Assembly (NCBI GenBank): GCA_023433685.1
Contig: JAEYUD010000157.1
Span: forward strand, 1-9,813
From: Bacteroidota bacterium
GTDB lineage: Bacteria; Bacteroidota; Ignavibacteria; Ignavibacteriales; Ignavibacteriaceae
DNA length: 9,813 nucleotides
Reading direction: 5' to 3'
Shown here: piece after piece, positions 1 through 6,178 of the stretch
How the letters are laid out: each line of letters opens with the position of its first letter
Numbering within the stretch: position 1 is the first letter of the stretch
Translations under genes and position numbers: made by a program
Notes under the pieces: generated by a model
Told to the model about the DNA's origin: nothing
The model's input: only the letters and a program-made list of their open reading frames with translations
Databases searched by the model: none

Positions 1-2
1 GT

Positions 3-863
3 GCAGCCGGGCTGTTCGGCTGGTCGGGCGCGATGTCGTTCAACCCCCAGCATACCACGCTGAAGAACATGACACTCACCGGCGGGATAAACTTCTACGG
101 AAGTGGCACCGATATCTGGGGTTTGACCATCGCCGAAAATGTGGTGAACAAATCTGCTGTCTATGACCGCGTTTTGGGTCAGCCGGAGTATGAACTGATC
201 TATGTTACCCACCCGTTCACGAATGAGGGAAGTTTTAATATCGCCCAGAATGGACTCACGGTTGCGATCTCAGGCACAAACTTCGTGAACCGTGGAAGAT
301 GGAATAACTACATGACCGTCTTCATGGGGTTGAATGATCAAACGATATCGATGCCGACTGATTCCATGCTCTGCGGCACGGTACATTTTGATGCCATGCT
401 CCAGGGAAACTCGTATCAATGGATGAAGAACGGTTACAATATCGCGGGGGCCACCCAGGCGAAGCTTGTATTTAACAGTCTGAAACCAACCGATGCTGGC
501 GTTTATGTCTGTAAAATATCCACAAATACAGGAATAGTTAATTCGCGGCAGATTACTGTTTCAGCTCTTACTGATGTAAATGATCCTTCGGTGCTGCCTG
601 ATAAGTTCTCGTTGGAGCAGAACTACCCCAATCCTTTCAATCCGGAAACAATTATCAGGTATTCTCTTCCGGAAGCGGCAGACGTTAGTTTAACACTATT
701 CGATCTCCAGGGGAGGGAAGTGGCAAAAGTTTTTGAAGGTTATCTTCCGGCCGGAGATCACCAGGCAAGAATAAACGCGGAGCACCTTGCCTCGGGTGTT
801 TACTTCTACCGCCTCCAAGCCGGGGAGCATTCCCTCACCAAACCAATGGTGGTGTTGAAGTAG
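3..863 (+). CDS. C-terminal part of a secreted protein with Ig-like domain and T9SS sorting tail (5' truncated by window)
   Basis: The frame is open to the left edge of the window, so the gene begins upstream; the ATG at 33 is probably internal. Counting from that ATG, residues about 1-105 show no domain I can name, though their Asn/Gly-rich text suits a beta-strand-rich extracellular domain. Residues about 106-178 look like an Ig-like fold: C114, W130 (YQWMKNG) and C160 in the DAGVYVC signature. Residues 190-276 are a type IX secretion C-terminal sorting domain, with NYPNPFNPET at 198-207, FDLQGREV at 223-230, SGVYFYRLQAG at 254-264 and a short basic/hydrophobic end. By family knowledge, this tail sends the protein through the outer membrane, where it is cleaved and the protein is released or anchored at the surface. 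The passenger function is unknown. The sorting tail is a near-certain call; the Ig call is likely. Confidence 0.9.
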   Translation, partial: AAGLFGWSGAMSFNPQHTTLKNMTLTGGINFYGSGTDIWGLTIAENVVNKSAVYDRVLGQPEYELIYVTHPFTNEGSFNIAQNGLTVAISGTNFVNRGRWNNYMTVFMGLNDQTISMPTDSMLCGTVHFDAMLQGNSYQWMKNGYNIAGATQAKLVFNSLKPTDAGVYVCKISTNTGIVNSRQITVSALTDVNDPSVLPDKFSLEQNYPNPFNPETIIRYSLPEAADVSLTLFDLQGREVAKVFEGYLPAGDHQARINAEHLASGVYFYRLQAGEHSLTKPMVVLK

Positions 864-872
864 AATTAAACA

Positions 873-1045
873 GTTACACAGATTTCACGGATTTTGCACG
901 GATTCCGCAGATTCATTTAGGATTAATGAGTACACCGTTGATAACCGGAAAAATAAAAATCCGTGAAATCCGTGTTTAATCCGTGGAATCCGCGTAACCT
1001 TATAAAAACCTTTGCGCTCTCTGCGCTCTTTGCGGTTTAATAGAC
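873..1045. repeat. Dispersed palindromic intergenic element, copy 1
   Basis: Two imperfect inverted arms of 41 bp lie at 873-913 and 958-998, separated by 44 bp. The left arm begins with GTTAC and the right arm ends with GTAAC. By hand comparison the arms match at 32 of 41 positions. Each arm is built of degenerate CACGGATT-like units whose GATT ends fall at arm positions 12, 21, 32 and 41. After the right arm comes a tail (999-1045) with TATAAAAACC, three TGCG/TTTGCG units and GGTTTAATA. The same arms, spacing and tail recur at 4204-4382. The element fills the gap between two convergent genes and its tail abuts the stop codon of the minus-strand gene. As RNA it could fold on either strand, so a bidirectional terminator role is possible but unproven. 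Confidence 0.85.
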
Positions 1046-1600
1046 CTAAAATGAGTAGTGAAGCTGGGCCATCACGGTATTAACTTCCGGGATGGTTTTG
1101 AAGAAGCCGATATTCCACTCAACACCGGTGTGGACTGAAAAGCCCTTTGTTTCAGCTGTCTTATCGAAGAAGTAGAAGACGGTATGGAATGATATTCCAC
1201 TCCCAAGTGACCACTCGTCAGTATCCGGAAAAGAACGGTCATTCAACAGAGCGAGCCCGCCACCCCCTTCAATAGAAATATGGGTGGTAACCAACTGCTC
1301 ACCCATGAATTTGAGTGAAAACCCCTGCACAAACGGATAGTTTCTGCCATACCGGTCTTCAGGAAGAAGAATTGAGAATTTCCTCGTGTAAAATGCCGCG
1401 GTTCTGAAATAATACTTCTCGGAGAACCACAACTTAAAATCGAATGAACCCTGCGCGGAGTACCCAAATTCTTCAGGAGTGTTCCCTTTGAAGACTCCAA
1501 GGCCCACCCCACCCCCAACACCGGTGAATTTTGCTAATTGTGGTGAACCGGAAAGTGAGATCAGAGTAAAAAAGAGTGTCGTCAACAAAATTTTTTTCAT
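1046..1600 (-). CDS. Small exported, probable outer-membrane beta-barrel protein
   Basis: 184 residues. A signal peptide is visible: MKK, then a hydrophobic core at about residues 4-16 and small residues near 17-20. The rest alternates polar and aromatic/hydrophobic residues with many Gly (for example GVGGGVGLGV at 27-36 and EGGGGLALL at 111-119). It ends in LHYSF with a terminal Phe, typical of outer-membrane beta-barrels. The size suits a small 8-strand barrel of the Bacteroidota porin-like type, but I recognise no specific family. The gene is transcribed divergently from the feo operon across a 110-bp gap and ends against the palindromic element. The ATG at 1600 is chosen because it gives the signal peptide. 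No clear ribosome binding site is visible, which is common in this phylum. Function unknown; localisation fairly likely. Confidence 0.7.
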   Translation of the reverse strand: MKKILLTTLFFTLISLSGSPQLAKFTGVGGGVGLGVFKGNTPEEFGYSAQGSFDFKLWFSEKYYFRTAAFYTRKFSILLPEDRYGRNYPFVQGFSLKFMGEQLVTTHISIEGGGGLALLNDRSFPDTDEWSLGSGISFHTVFYFFDKTAETKGFSVHTGVEWNIGFFKTIPEVNTVMAQLHYSF

Positions 1601-1659
1601 GCCGAAATATACTTATTTAAACTTTTATCTGATAATCATGCCAGGTGAAATAATTTCTC

Positions 1660-1689
1660 TTGACTTTAAAGTTAAGTATGCCTAAATTT
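1660..1689 (+). promoter_or_regulatory. Candidate feo-operon promoter with overlapping dyad (possible DtxR-type operator)
   Basis: TTGACT at 1660-1665 and TAAATT at 1683-1688 are separated by 17 bp, a good sigma-70-like arrangement 22 bp before the first feo-operon start codon. An imperfect dyad overlaps it: AAGTTAAG (1669-1676), a 5-bp spacer, then CTAAATTT (1682-1689), matching at 6 of 8 paired positions. The size (21 bp) and AT-rich arms with AG/CT inside resemble operators of the DtxR/MntR family. The gene just downstream encodes such a regulator, so autoregulation by metal is plausible. The promoter is moderately supported; the operator is an inference from position. Confidence 0.4.
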
Positions 1690-1710
1690 ATTTAACAATT
1701 TTTCTTAATT

Positions 1711-2382
1711 ATGCCGACGATATCAAAAGAAGATTATTTAAAAGCCATTTACAGCATCTCGAATGAAAGTCAGTCTGCCGTCACCACTTCCGAAGTGGCG
1801 GAAAGACTTGATGTTTCAAAAGCTGCCACGAGCGAAATGGTGCAAAAACTCTCCGGACTTGGTTACCTCAACCATGAGCGTTACCGGGGTGTGACCCTGA
1901 CTGAAGAAGGCAGGAAGGCAGCACTTAATATAATCCGCCGCCACAGGATTTGGGAGTTGTTTCTGAAGGATGTGCTGGGTTTGTCGTGGAGCGAGGTACA
2001 CGACGAAGCGGAATTGCTGGAGCACTCGACCTCTGAATTTCTCATAGAAAAGCTTGATGCCTATCTTGGTTATCCCAGTTTTGATCCTCACGGTGAGCCG
2101 ATTCCTGACAGGGATGGGAACATGCCCGCCGTGCCGGCACTTCTGCCTCTCGCCAAGTGCGAGCCTGGCAAAAGCTATCTGCTCGCAAAGGTGTTCGATG
2201 AAAGCGCCGAACTGATGAACTTTTTCTCCGGGATCGGGCTGGCATTGAACGTAAGAGTAACCGTCAGTTCGAGGCTGGCTTACGATAATTCCACGATTGT
2301 AATTATTGATGGCATCCCTCACAGCTTGAGTGAAAAAGCAGGAAACAACCTTTTCTTTATTTCTGAAGAGGAAGGCGCATGA
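1711..2382 (+). CDS. DtxR/MntR-family metal-dependent transcriptional regulator
   Basis: 223 residues in the family's usual domain order. A winged helix-turn-helix covers residues 1-70 (VTTSEVAERLDVSKAATSEMVQKL, then GYLNHERYRGVTLTEEG). A metal-binding/dimerisation domain covers about 71-135, with RRHRIWELF and the DPHGEPIP motif. A C-terminal FeoA/SH3-like domain covers about 145-218. Candidate metal ligands are D8, H78, E101, E104 and H105. E101 sits where MntR has Glu and DtxR/IdeR has Cys, while K11 replaces the second N-terminal acidic ligand of MntR. Metal preference (Fe or Mn) therefore cannot be settled from sequence. The protein would bind DNA when loaded with metal and repress uptake. 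It is first in the feo operon, its stop overlaps the next start (ATGA), and it probably controls its own promoter. Family assignment is secure. Confidence 0.95.
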   Translation: MPTISKEDYLKAIYSISNESQSAVTTSEVAERLDVSKAATSEMVQKLSGLGYLNHERYRGVTLTEEGRKAALNIIRRHRIWELFLKDVLGLSWSEVHDEAELLEHSTSEFLIEKLDAYLGYPSFDPHGEPIPDRDGNMPAVPALLPLAKCEPGKSYLLAKVFDESAELMNFFSGIGLALNVRVTVSSRLAYDNSTIVIIDGIPHSLSEKAGNNLFFISEEEGA

Positions 2383-3395
2383 AGTTTACATCTGAATTGT
2401 TAACCGCACTTTCAACCGTGCTCGCGCTCGTGATCCCTGGGATGAAGAATTTTTTCAGATCGAAAAAACAAAAAGCATTTATCGAAAAAGAGCTGCTTGA
2501 AAACGCGTTGAAGCATCTTTACGACTGCGACTCCCGCGGATCGGTGGCATCCTGCGAAAGTATGGCAGGGGTGCTCGGGATCTCCCGTAAAACCGCCGCG
2601 GAACTCGAAGAGCAGATGGAGGCAGGTGGATTGATAACTTATGAAAACGACCGGTTAAAACTGACCGCGGAAGGCCGGGGTTACGCCCTTAAAGTGATCA
2701 GGATTCACAGACTCTGGGAGAGTTATCTCGCTGATAAAACCGGCCTCCCCGAGAATGACTGGCACACAGACGCTGAAGAACGGGAGCATCTGATCAGTGA
2801 GGCAGAAGCAGACGCGCTTGCTTCACGGCTTGGTAATCCGGTATATGATCCTCATGGTGATCCGATTCCTGATAAAGATGGTAACATGCCACCTGTAAAG
2901 GGAGCATTGTTGAGGGAGGCTGCTCCCGATACAGTTGTGAGGGTAACTCATATCGAGGATGAACCATCAGAAGTTTACGAGCAGATAACAGCTGAGAAAC
3001 TCTATCCCGGAATGATGGTAAGGGTATTGGACAACAGGGAGGGGAAGATACACTTCGTAGCCGATGGTGAAGAAAGGGTATTTACAAGGCTTTTAAGCAG
3101 TAATGTCTCCGTAATACCGGTTGAAGATGCCGATGTGGAGCCGGCAGTTGTGACCACACTCGACAAGATAGGGAAGGGATATAAATGCGAGATTCACATG
3201 ATATCGAAAAGGATACGGGGCCAGCAGCGCAGGAGGTTGATGGATCTGGGATTCGTTCCGGGGAGCAGGGTTGCATTTGAAATGGCGAGCGCCTCCGGTG
3301 ATCCCGTCGCTTTCAGAGTAAGGGGGGCAGTGGCAGCACTCCGGCTTGAGCAGGCAAAACAGATATTTGTAAAGAATGTTGAAAAGGTGGCATGA
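2379..3395 (+). CDS. Membrane-anchored DtxR-like protein fused to two FeoA-like domains
   Basis: 338 residues. Residues about 6-24 (ELLTALSTVLALVIPGMKN) form a hydrophobic segment followed by basic FRSKKQK, so one membrane helix with the rest in the cytoplasm is likely. Residues about 35-105 match a winged-helix of the DtxR type but are degenerate (D8 of the upstream regulator becomes N42). Residues 106-172 are a clear DtxR dimerisation domain: H110 in RIHRLWESY, E133, E136, H137 and DPHGDPIPDKDGNMP. A first FeoA/SH3-like domain spans about 183-247. A canonical FeoA domain spans about 259-335, with RRLMDLGFVPGSRV and FRVRGAVAALRLEQA. The DtxR part resembles the C-terminal DtxR-like tails found on some Mn/Zn ABC permeases, so it may derive from one. 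It replaces a free FeoA in this operon and overlaps both neighbours by 4 bp. It is likely a FeoB partner or local metal sensor rather than a classic repressor (inference). Confidence 0.85.
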   Translation: MKFTSELLTALSTVLALVIPGMKNFFRSKKQKAFIEKELLENALKHLYDCDSRGSVASCESMAGVLGISRKTAAELEEQMEAGGLITYENDRLKLTAEGRGYALKVIRIHRLWESYLADKTGLPENDWHTDAEEREHLISEAEADALASRLGNPVYDPHGDPIPDKDGNMPPVKGALLREAAPDTVVRVTHIEDEPSEVYEQITAEKLYPGMMVRVLDNREGKIHFVADGEERVFTRLLSSNVSVIPVEDADVEPAVVTTLDKIGKGYKCEIHMISKRIRGQQRRRLMDLGFVPGSRVAFEMASASGDPVAFRVRGAVAALRLEQAKQIFVKNVEKVA

Positions 3396-4147
3396 TGAGT
3401 TCGGGAGCATGTGAGGTTTGTCCGGCGAATAAAAATGCCACGCTCAAGAGAATGGGGATTGACCTTGAAAGTCACGACTTTGTTGTTGCCCTCGCCGGAA
3501 ACCCCAACACGGGTAAAAGCACTGTATTTAATTCACTTACCGGGTTGAGGCAGCATACAGGCAACTGGCCCGGTAAGACTGTGGCGAGGGCAGAGGGAGC
3601 ATTTTCGTATTCGGATAAGAAATTTAAGATCGTTGATCTGCCGGGTACGTATTCACTTCTTTCCACCAGTACTGATGAAGAAATCGCGCGTGATTTTCTC
3701 CTGTTCGGAAAGCCTGATGTAACCATAATTGTGGCAGATGCCACAAGGATCGAGCGAAATCTTAATCTGGTTCTTCAGGTACTGGAAATAACTGACCGCG
3801 CGGTGCTCTGCGTTAATCTGATGGACGAAGCGAAGCGAAACGGAATAACACTTGATATCAGGTCGCTCGCGCGTGACCTCGGGATTCCCGTCGTACCCGC
3901 GGCAGCCAGACAGGGAGAGGGAATCCCGGAACTCCTCTCGGTGCTCCATCAGGTTGCGACCGGTGAATATATCTGCAAACCACGAAAGGTTAAAGCCCTG
4001 GCTCCTGACATTGCCGCGGCCGTGGAAGAGCTTACGGGGAAGATAAAAAAGGCTTTCCCGGCACTTCCCAATGCCAGGTGGGTTGCCCTCCGTCTCCTCG
4101 AAGGAGACCAGAGGATTATTGATGCCATTAAAAATAACGAATTTTAG
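3392..4147 (+). CDS. feoB: FeoB N-terminal GTPase domain (separate gene)
   Basis: 251 residues covering only the cytosolic part of the Fe(II) transporter FeoB. G motifs are intact: G1 GNPNTGKST (36-44), the switch I Thr in GNWPGKT (57-63), G3 DLPG (82-85), G4 NLMD (142-145, the FeoB form of NKxD), and a G5-like AAR (171-173). The GDI-like helical region follows and ends at WVALRLLEGDQRIIDAIKNN, the point where family members continue through a linker to the membrane domain. An N-terminal CEVC (C7, C10) precedes the G domain. The stop at 4145-4147 is followed immediately by a 7-bp tandem repeat and the palindromic element, and the membrane half restarts at 4383. Start is the ATG overlapping the previous stop (a second ATG follows at 3395). 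It should bind and hydrolyse GTP to gate the pore made by the second half. Confidence 0.93.
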   Translation: MMSSGACEVCPANKNATLKRMGIDLESHDFVVALAGNPNTGKSTVFNSLTGLRQHTGNWPGKTVARAEGAFSYSDKKFKIVDLPGTYSLLSTSTDEEIARDFLLFGKPDVTIIVADATRIERNLNLVLQVLEITDRAVLCVNLMDEAKRNGITLDIRSLARDLGIPVVPAAARQGEGIPELLSVLHQVATGEYICKPRKVKALAPDIAAAVEELTGKIKKAFPALPNARWVALRLLEGDQRIIDAIKNNEF

Positions 4148-4196
4148 TGTATAGTGTATAGTGTATAGTGTATAGTGTATAGTGTGGAGTGTGGAG
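4148..4196. repeat. 7-bp tandem repeat: TGTATAG x5, then TGTGGAG x2
   Basis: Seven contiguous heptamers start at the base after the stop codon of the FeoB G-domain gene: five perfect TGTATAG (4148-4182) and two TGTGGAG (4183-4196). Such perfect short tandem arrays change copy number by replication slippage. Because it lies after the stop, slippage would alter spacing to the downstream feoB half rather than the frame of the upstream one. Confidence 0.95.
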
Positions 4197-4203
4197 AAAC
4201 AAG

Positions 4204-4382
4204 GTTACACGGATTACACGGATTTAACACGGATTACTCGGATTCGGTGATACTATCTTCTGTCTGCGTCTATCTGTTTAATCCGCGTGCATCTGCGTGC
4301 TAATAATCCGCGAAATCTGTGCATAATCCGTAAAATCCGTGTAACTTATAAAAGACCTTTGCGGTTTAATAAATCTAAAAAA
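4204..4382. repeat. Dispersed palindromic intergenic element, copy 2 (between the feoB halves)
   Basis: Inverted 41-bp arms lie at 4204-4244 and 4305-4345, again starting with GTTAC and ending with GTAAC, separated by 60 bp. By hand comparison the arms match at 33 of 41 positions. GATT box ends again fall at arm positions 12, 21, 32 and 41. The tail (4346-4382) has TTATAAAAGACC, one TTTGCG and GGTTTAATAAATCTAAAA, matching the tail of copy 1 except for a missing 15-bp expansion of the TTTGCG part. The inter-arm region carries further degenerate ATCTGCGT and AATCCGCG units. The element lies inside the feo operon on the transcribed strand, so its RNA would probably fold into a long hairpin between the two feoB parts. 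Confidence 0.88.
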
Positions 4383-5783
4383 ATGAACAACGAAATACTT
4401 GAAACAGCCAGAAACTTAAGGATTGAGCGGGGCGAAAGCTTCCACGACAGTCTTGTGGAATCGATATACTCCGAAGCTGCGGAAATAGCAAAACACTCGG
4501 TTTCCACGCCTGACTCTAATATTGCGTTCAGGCTTGACAAAACGATTGACAGGCTTGTTACGAGCAGAATATTCGGTTTTCCGATAATGCTCCTTTTGCT
4601 TGCCCTGGTGTTTTGGATCACCATAGTCGGTGCCAATTATCCGTCCGGCTGGCTCGCAACCCTGCTTGTTGAGTGGGGACACCCCTGGATCAGATCGGTA
4701 TTTGACTCACTTGGTTCGCCATGGTGGCTCACAGGTGTGGTTGTTGATGGGGCGTACCTTGCCGGAGCATGGGTGGTAAGCGTGATGCTCCCGCCAATGA
4801 TGGTATTTTTTCCGGTATTCACACTTCTTGAGGATTTTGGATATCTTCCGAGGGTGGCATTTAATCTCGACTCAATTTTCAGGAAAGTGGGAGCACATGG
4901 CAAACAGGCACTCACGATGAGCATGGGTTTTGGGTGCAATGCCGCGGGGGTGGTTGCCACCCGGATTATCGACTCTCCAAGGGAACGGCTGATAGCGATA
5001 ATAACGAACAATTTCTCGCTCTGTAACGGTAGATGGCCGACCCAGATTCTAATAGCCACTATTTTTATTGGGGCTGCCGCTCCACCATATCTTGCCGGAT
5101 TGGTTTCAGCCGGGGCTGTTGTTTCAATTGCACTTTTGGGAATATTTTTAAGTCTGCTGGTTTCATGGGGTCTCACAAAAACCGTGTTGAAGGGGGAAGT
5201 TTCTACTTTCAGTCTCGAATTGCCGCCTTACCGTCCTCCGAGATTGCTTCAGACGCTTTACACTTCACTTATTGACAGAACCGCGTTTGTTCTTTGGCGG
5301 GCGATAGTTTTTGCTTTTCCTGCAGGGGCGGTCATCTGGCTTGTGGCAAATATTCATGTGGGTGATCTCTCTTTGGCAGAGTGGTTTATCAATACAGTTG
5401 ATCCCGTCGCCGTTTTCTTCGGGTTAAATGGTGTGATCTTTTTAGCTTACGTAATTGCCATTCCCGCGAACGAGATCGTGATCCCGACAATTCTGATGCT
5501 TACCGTGATGACTTCAAAGATAGTGGGAGCAGGCGCGGGAGCAGGTGTGATGTTCGAGATGGAGGATGCCCAGACGGCTGCAATTCTTCAGCATGGAGGT
5601 TGGTCCCTCCTTACGGGTGTAAACCTGATGCTGTTTTCTCTTTTGCATAATCCCTGTTCAACAACCATTTACACGATATATAAAGAAACCGGCTCTGTGA
5701 AATGGACGCTTGTTTCCACTTTTCTGCCGATTGTGATGGGGTTGTTGGTTACTTTTGTGGTGACCGTACTTTGGAAAATGTGA
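4383..5783 (+). CDS. feoB: FeoB membrane (Fe(II) permease) domain (separate gene)
   Basis: 466 residues from the ATG at 4383. Residues 1-60 are the cytosolic linker helices (ERGESFHDSLVESIYSEAAEIA, then KTIDRLVTSRIFGFPI, the usual lead-in to FeoB's first membrane helix). The membrane part then has the family signatures: LLEDFGYLPRVAF (148-160), GFGCNAAGVVATRI (182-195), a CNGRWPT motif (214-220) and LHNPCSTTIYTIYKETGS (421-438). I count roughly eight or more hydrophobic helices. Together with the 251-residue G-domain protein it totals 717 residues, close to normal for single-chain FeoB. An in-frame GTG at 4287 would add 32 basic residues encoded by the repeat element; I prefer the ATG because family similarity begins there. 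No Shine-Dalgarno is visible; the start follows an A-run from the repeat tail. It should form the inner-membrane Fe(II) pore. Confidence 0.93.
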   Translation: MNNEILETARNLRIERGESFHDSLVESIYSEAAEIAKHSVSTPDSNIAFRLDKTIDRLVTSRIFGFPIMLLLLALVFWITIVGANYPSGWLATLLVEWGHPWIRSVFDSLGSPWWLTGVVVDGAYLAGAWVVSVMLPPMMVFFPVFTLLEDFGYLPRVAFNLDSIFRKVGAHGKQALTMSMGFGCNAAGVVATRIIDSPRERLIAIITNNFSLCNGRWPTQILIATIFIGAAAPPYLAGLVSAGAVVSIALLGIFLSLLVSWGLTKTVLKGEVSTFSLELPPYRPPRLLQTLYTSLIDRTAFVLWRAIVFAFPAGAVIWLVANIHVGDLSLAEWFINTVDPVAVFFGLNGVIFLAYVIAIPANEIVIPTILMLTVMTSKIVGAGAGAGVMFEMEDAQTAAILQHGGWSLLTGVNLMLFSLLHNPCSTTIYTIYKETGSVKWTLVSTFLPIVMGLLVTFVVTVLWKM

Positions 5784-5791
5784 GAGATTGC

Positions 5792-6178
5792 TTAATTGTT
5801 TATTATTCGTTTAATGGTTTCAACAAAAATTATCGCACTCTCCACTGCCTCTTTTGCTTCCTCAATATCGAGGTAGAAAAAATCTTCGTAATCGCTTTCT
5901 ATCCTTAGATTGTATGCATCTGTCAGGAGTCGTCCAATGTTTTTATCAATTACACCGGGTTTTACGAAATTCTGAGAGAAAACAGAAATCAAACCGGAGT
6001 GAGATTTGGAACTCATTTCATGCTTTGCCAGCAAAGCGCGTGCAGCATGAAACATTGCATAATACGCCGAACTGACAGAGGATCGGTAAAGTTTATTTTC
6101 AAGAGCAATCTCTGCATTTCTGATCTCTTCTGATGATTTTTCTAACCGGTATTTAACCAGCTCATCCTGCTTTTGCAT
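5792..6178 (-). CDS. HEPN-domain protein (putative toxin of an MNT/HEPN pair)
   Basis: 128 residues from the ATG at 6178. It is all-helical, with the HEPN (UPF0332-like) pattern: KSSEEIRNAEIALENKLYRSS, SAYYAMFHAARALLAKHE (37-54), SKSHSGLISVFSQNFV (57-72) and AYNLRIESDYEDF (88-100). R47 and H53 fit the spacing R-X5-H of the RNase-type HEPN motif, but I cannot confirm that these are the catalytic residues. The start overlaps the end of the upstream nucleotidyltransferase gene by 17 bp; an in-frame start further upstream would only extend into that gene. The pair is a type VII toxin-antitoxin-like module in which HEPN is often an RNase and MNT neutralises it, sometimes by AMPylation. The family is sure; toxicity is not shown. 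The stop lies 8 bp from the convergent feoB stop. Confidence 0.85.
   Translation of the reverse strand: MQKQDELVKYRLEKSSEEIRNAEIALENKLYRSSVSSAYYAMFHAARALLAKHEMSSKSHSGLISVFSQNFVKPGVIDKNIGRLLTDAYNLRIESDYEDFFYLDIEEAKEAVESAIIFVETIKRIINN

Noticed and set aside
873..998. Reading the palindrome as a simple intrinsic terminator
   Set aside because: The arms are long and imperfect with a 44-bp loop and no T-run after either arm; the second copy sits inside an operon. A terminator effect remains possible but is not the best description.
1816..2322. Long minus-strand open frame (168 residues) inside the first regulator gene
   Set aside because: The plus-strand frame has all DtxR motifs; the antisense frame shows no domain or signal peptide.
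4148..4345. A CRISPR-like array from the repeated short units
   Set aside because: Units are 7-11 bp, contiguous or inverted, with no unique spacers and no cas genes.
4287..4382. An upstream in-frame GTG that would add 32 residues to the FeoB membrane half
   Set aside because: The extra residues are encoded by the repeat element, are very basic, and have no FeoB counterpart; the ATG at 4383 is the first with family-like sequence after it.
4141..4390. Programmed frameshift or readthrough joining the two FeoB halves
   Set aside because: The gap is 235 bp, the membrane-half frame has a TGA at 4248-4250, and no slippery site or continuous reading frame is present.
4637..5176. Minus-strand open frame (179 residues) inside the FeoB membrane gene
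   Set aside because: It is antisense to strongly conserved FeoB motifs and has no recognisable features.
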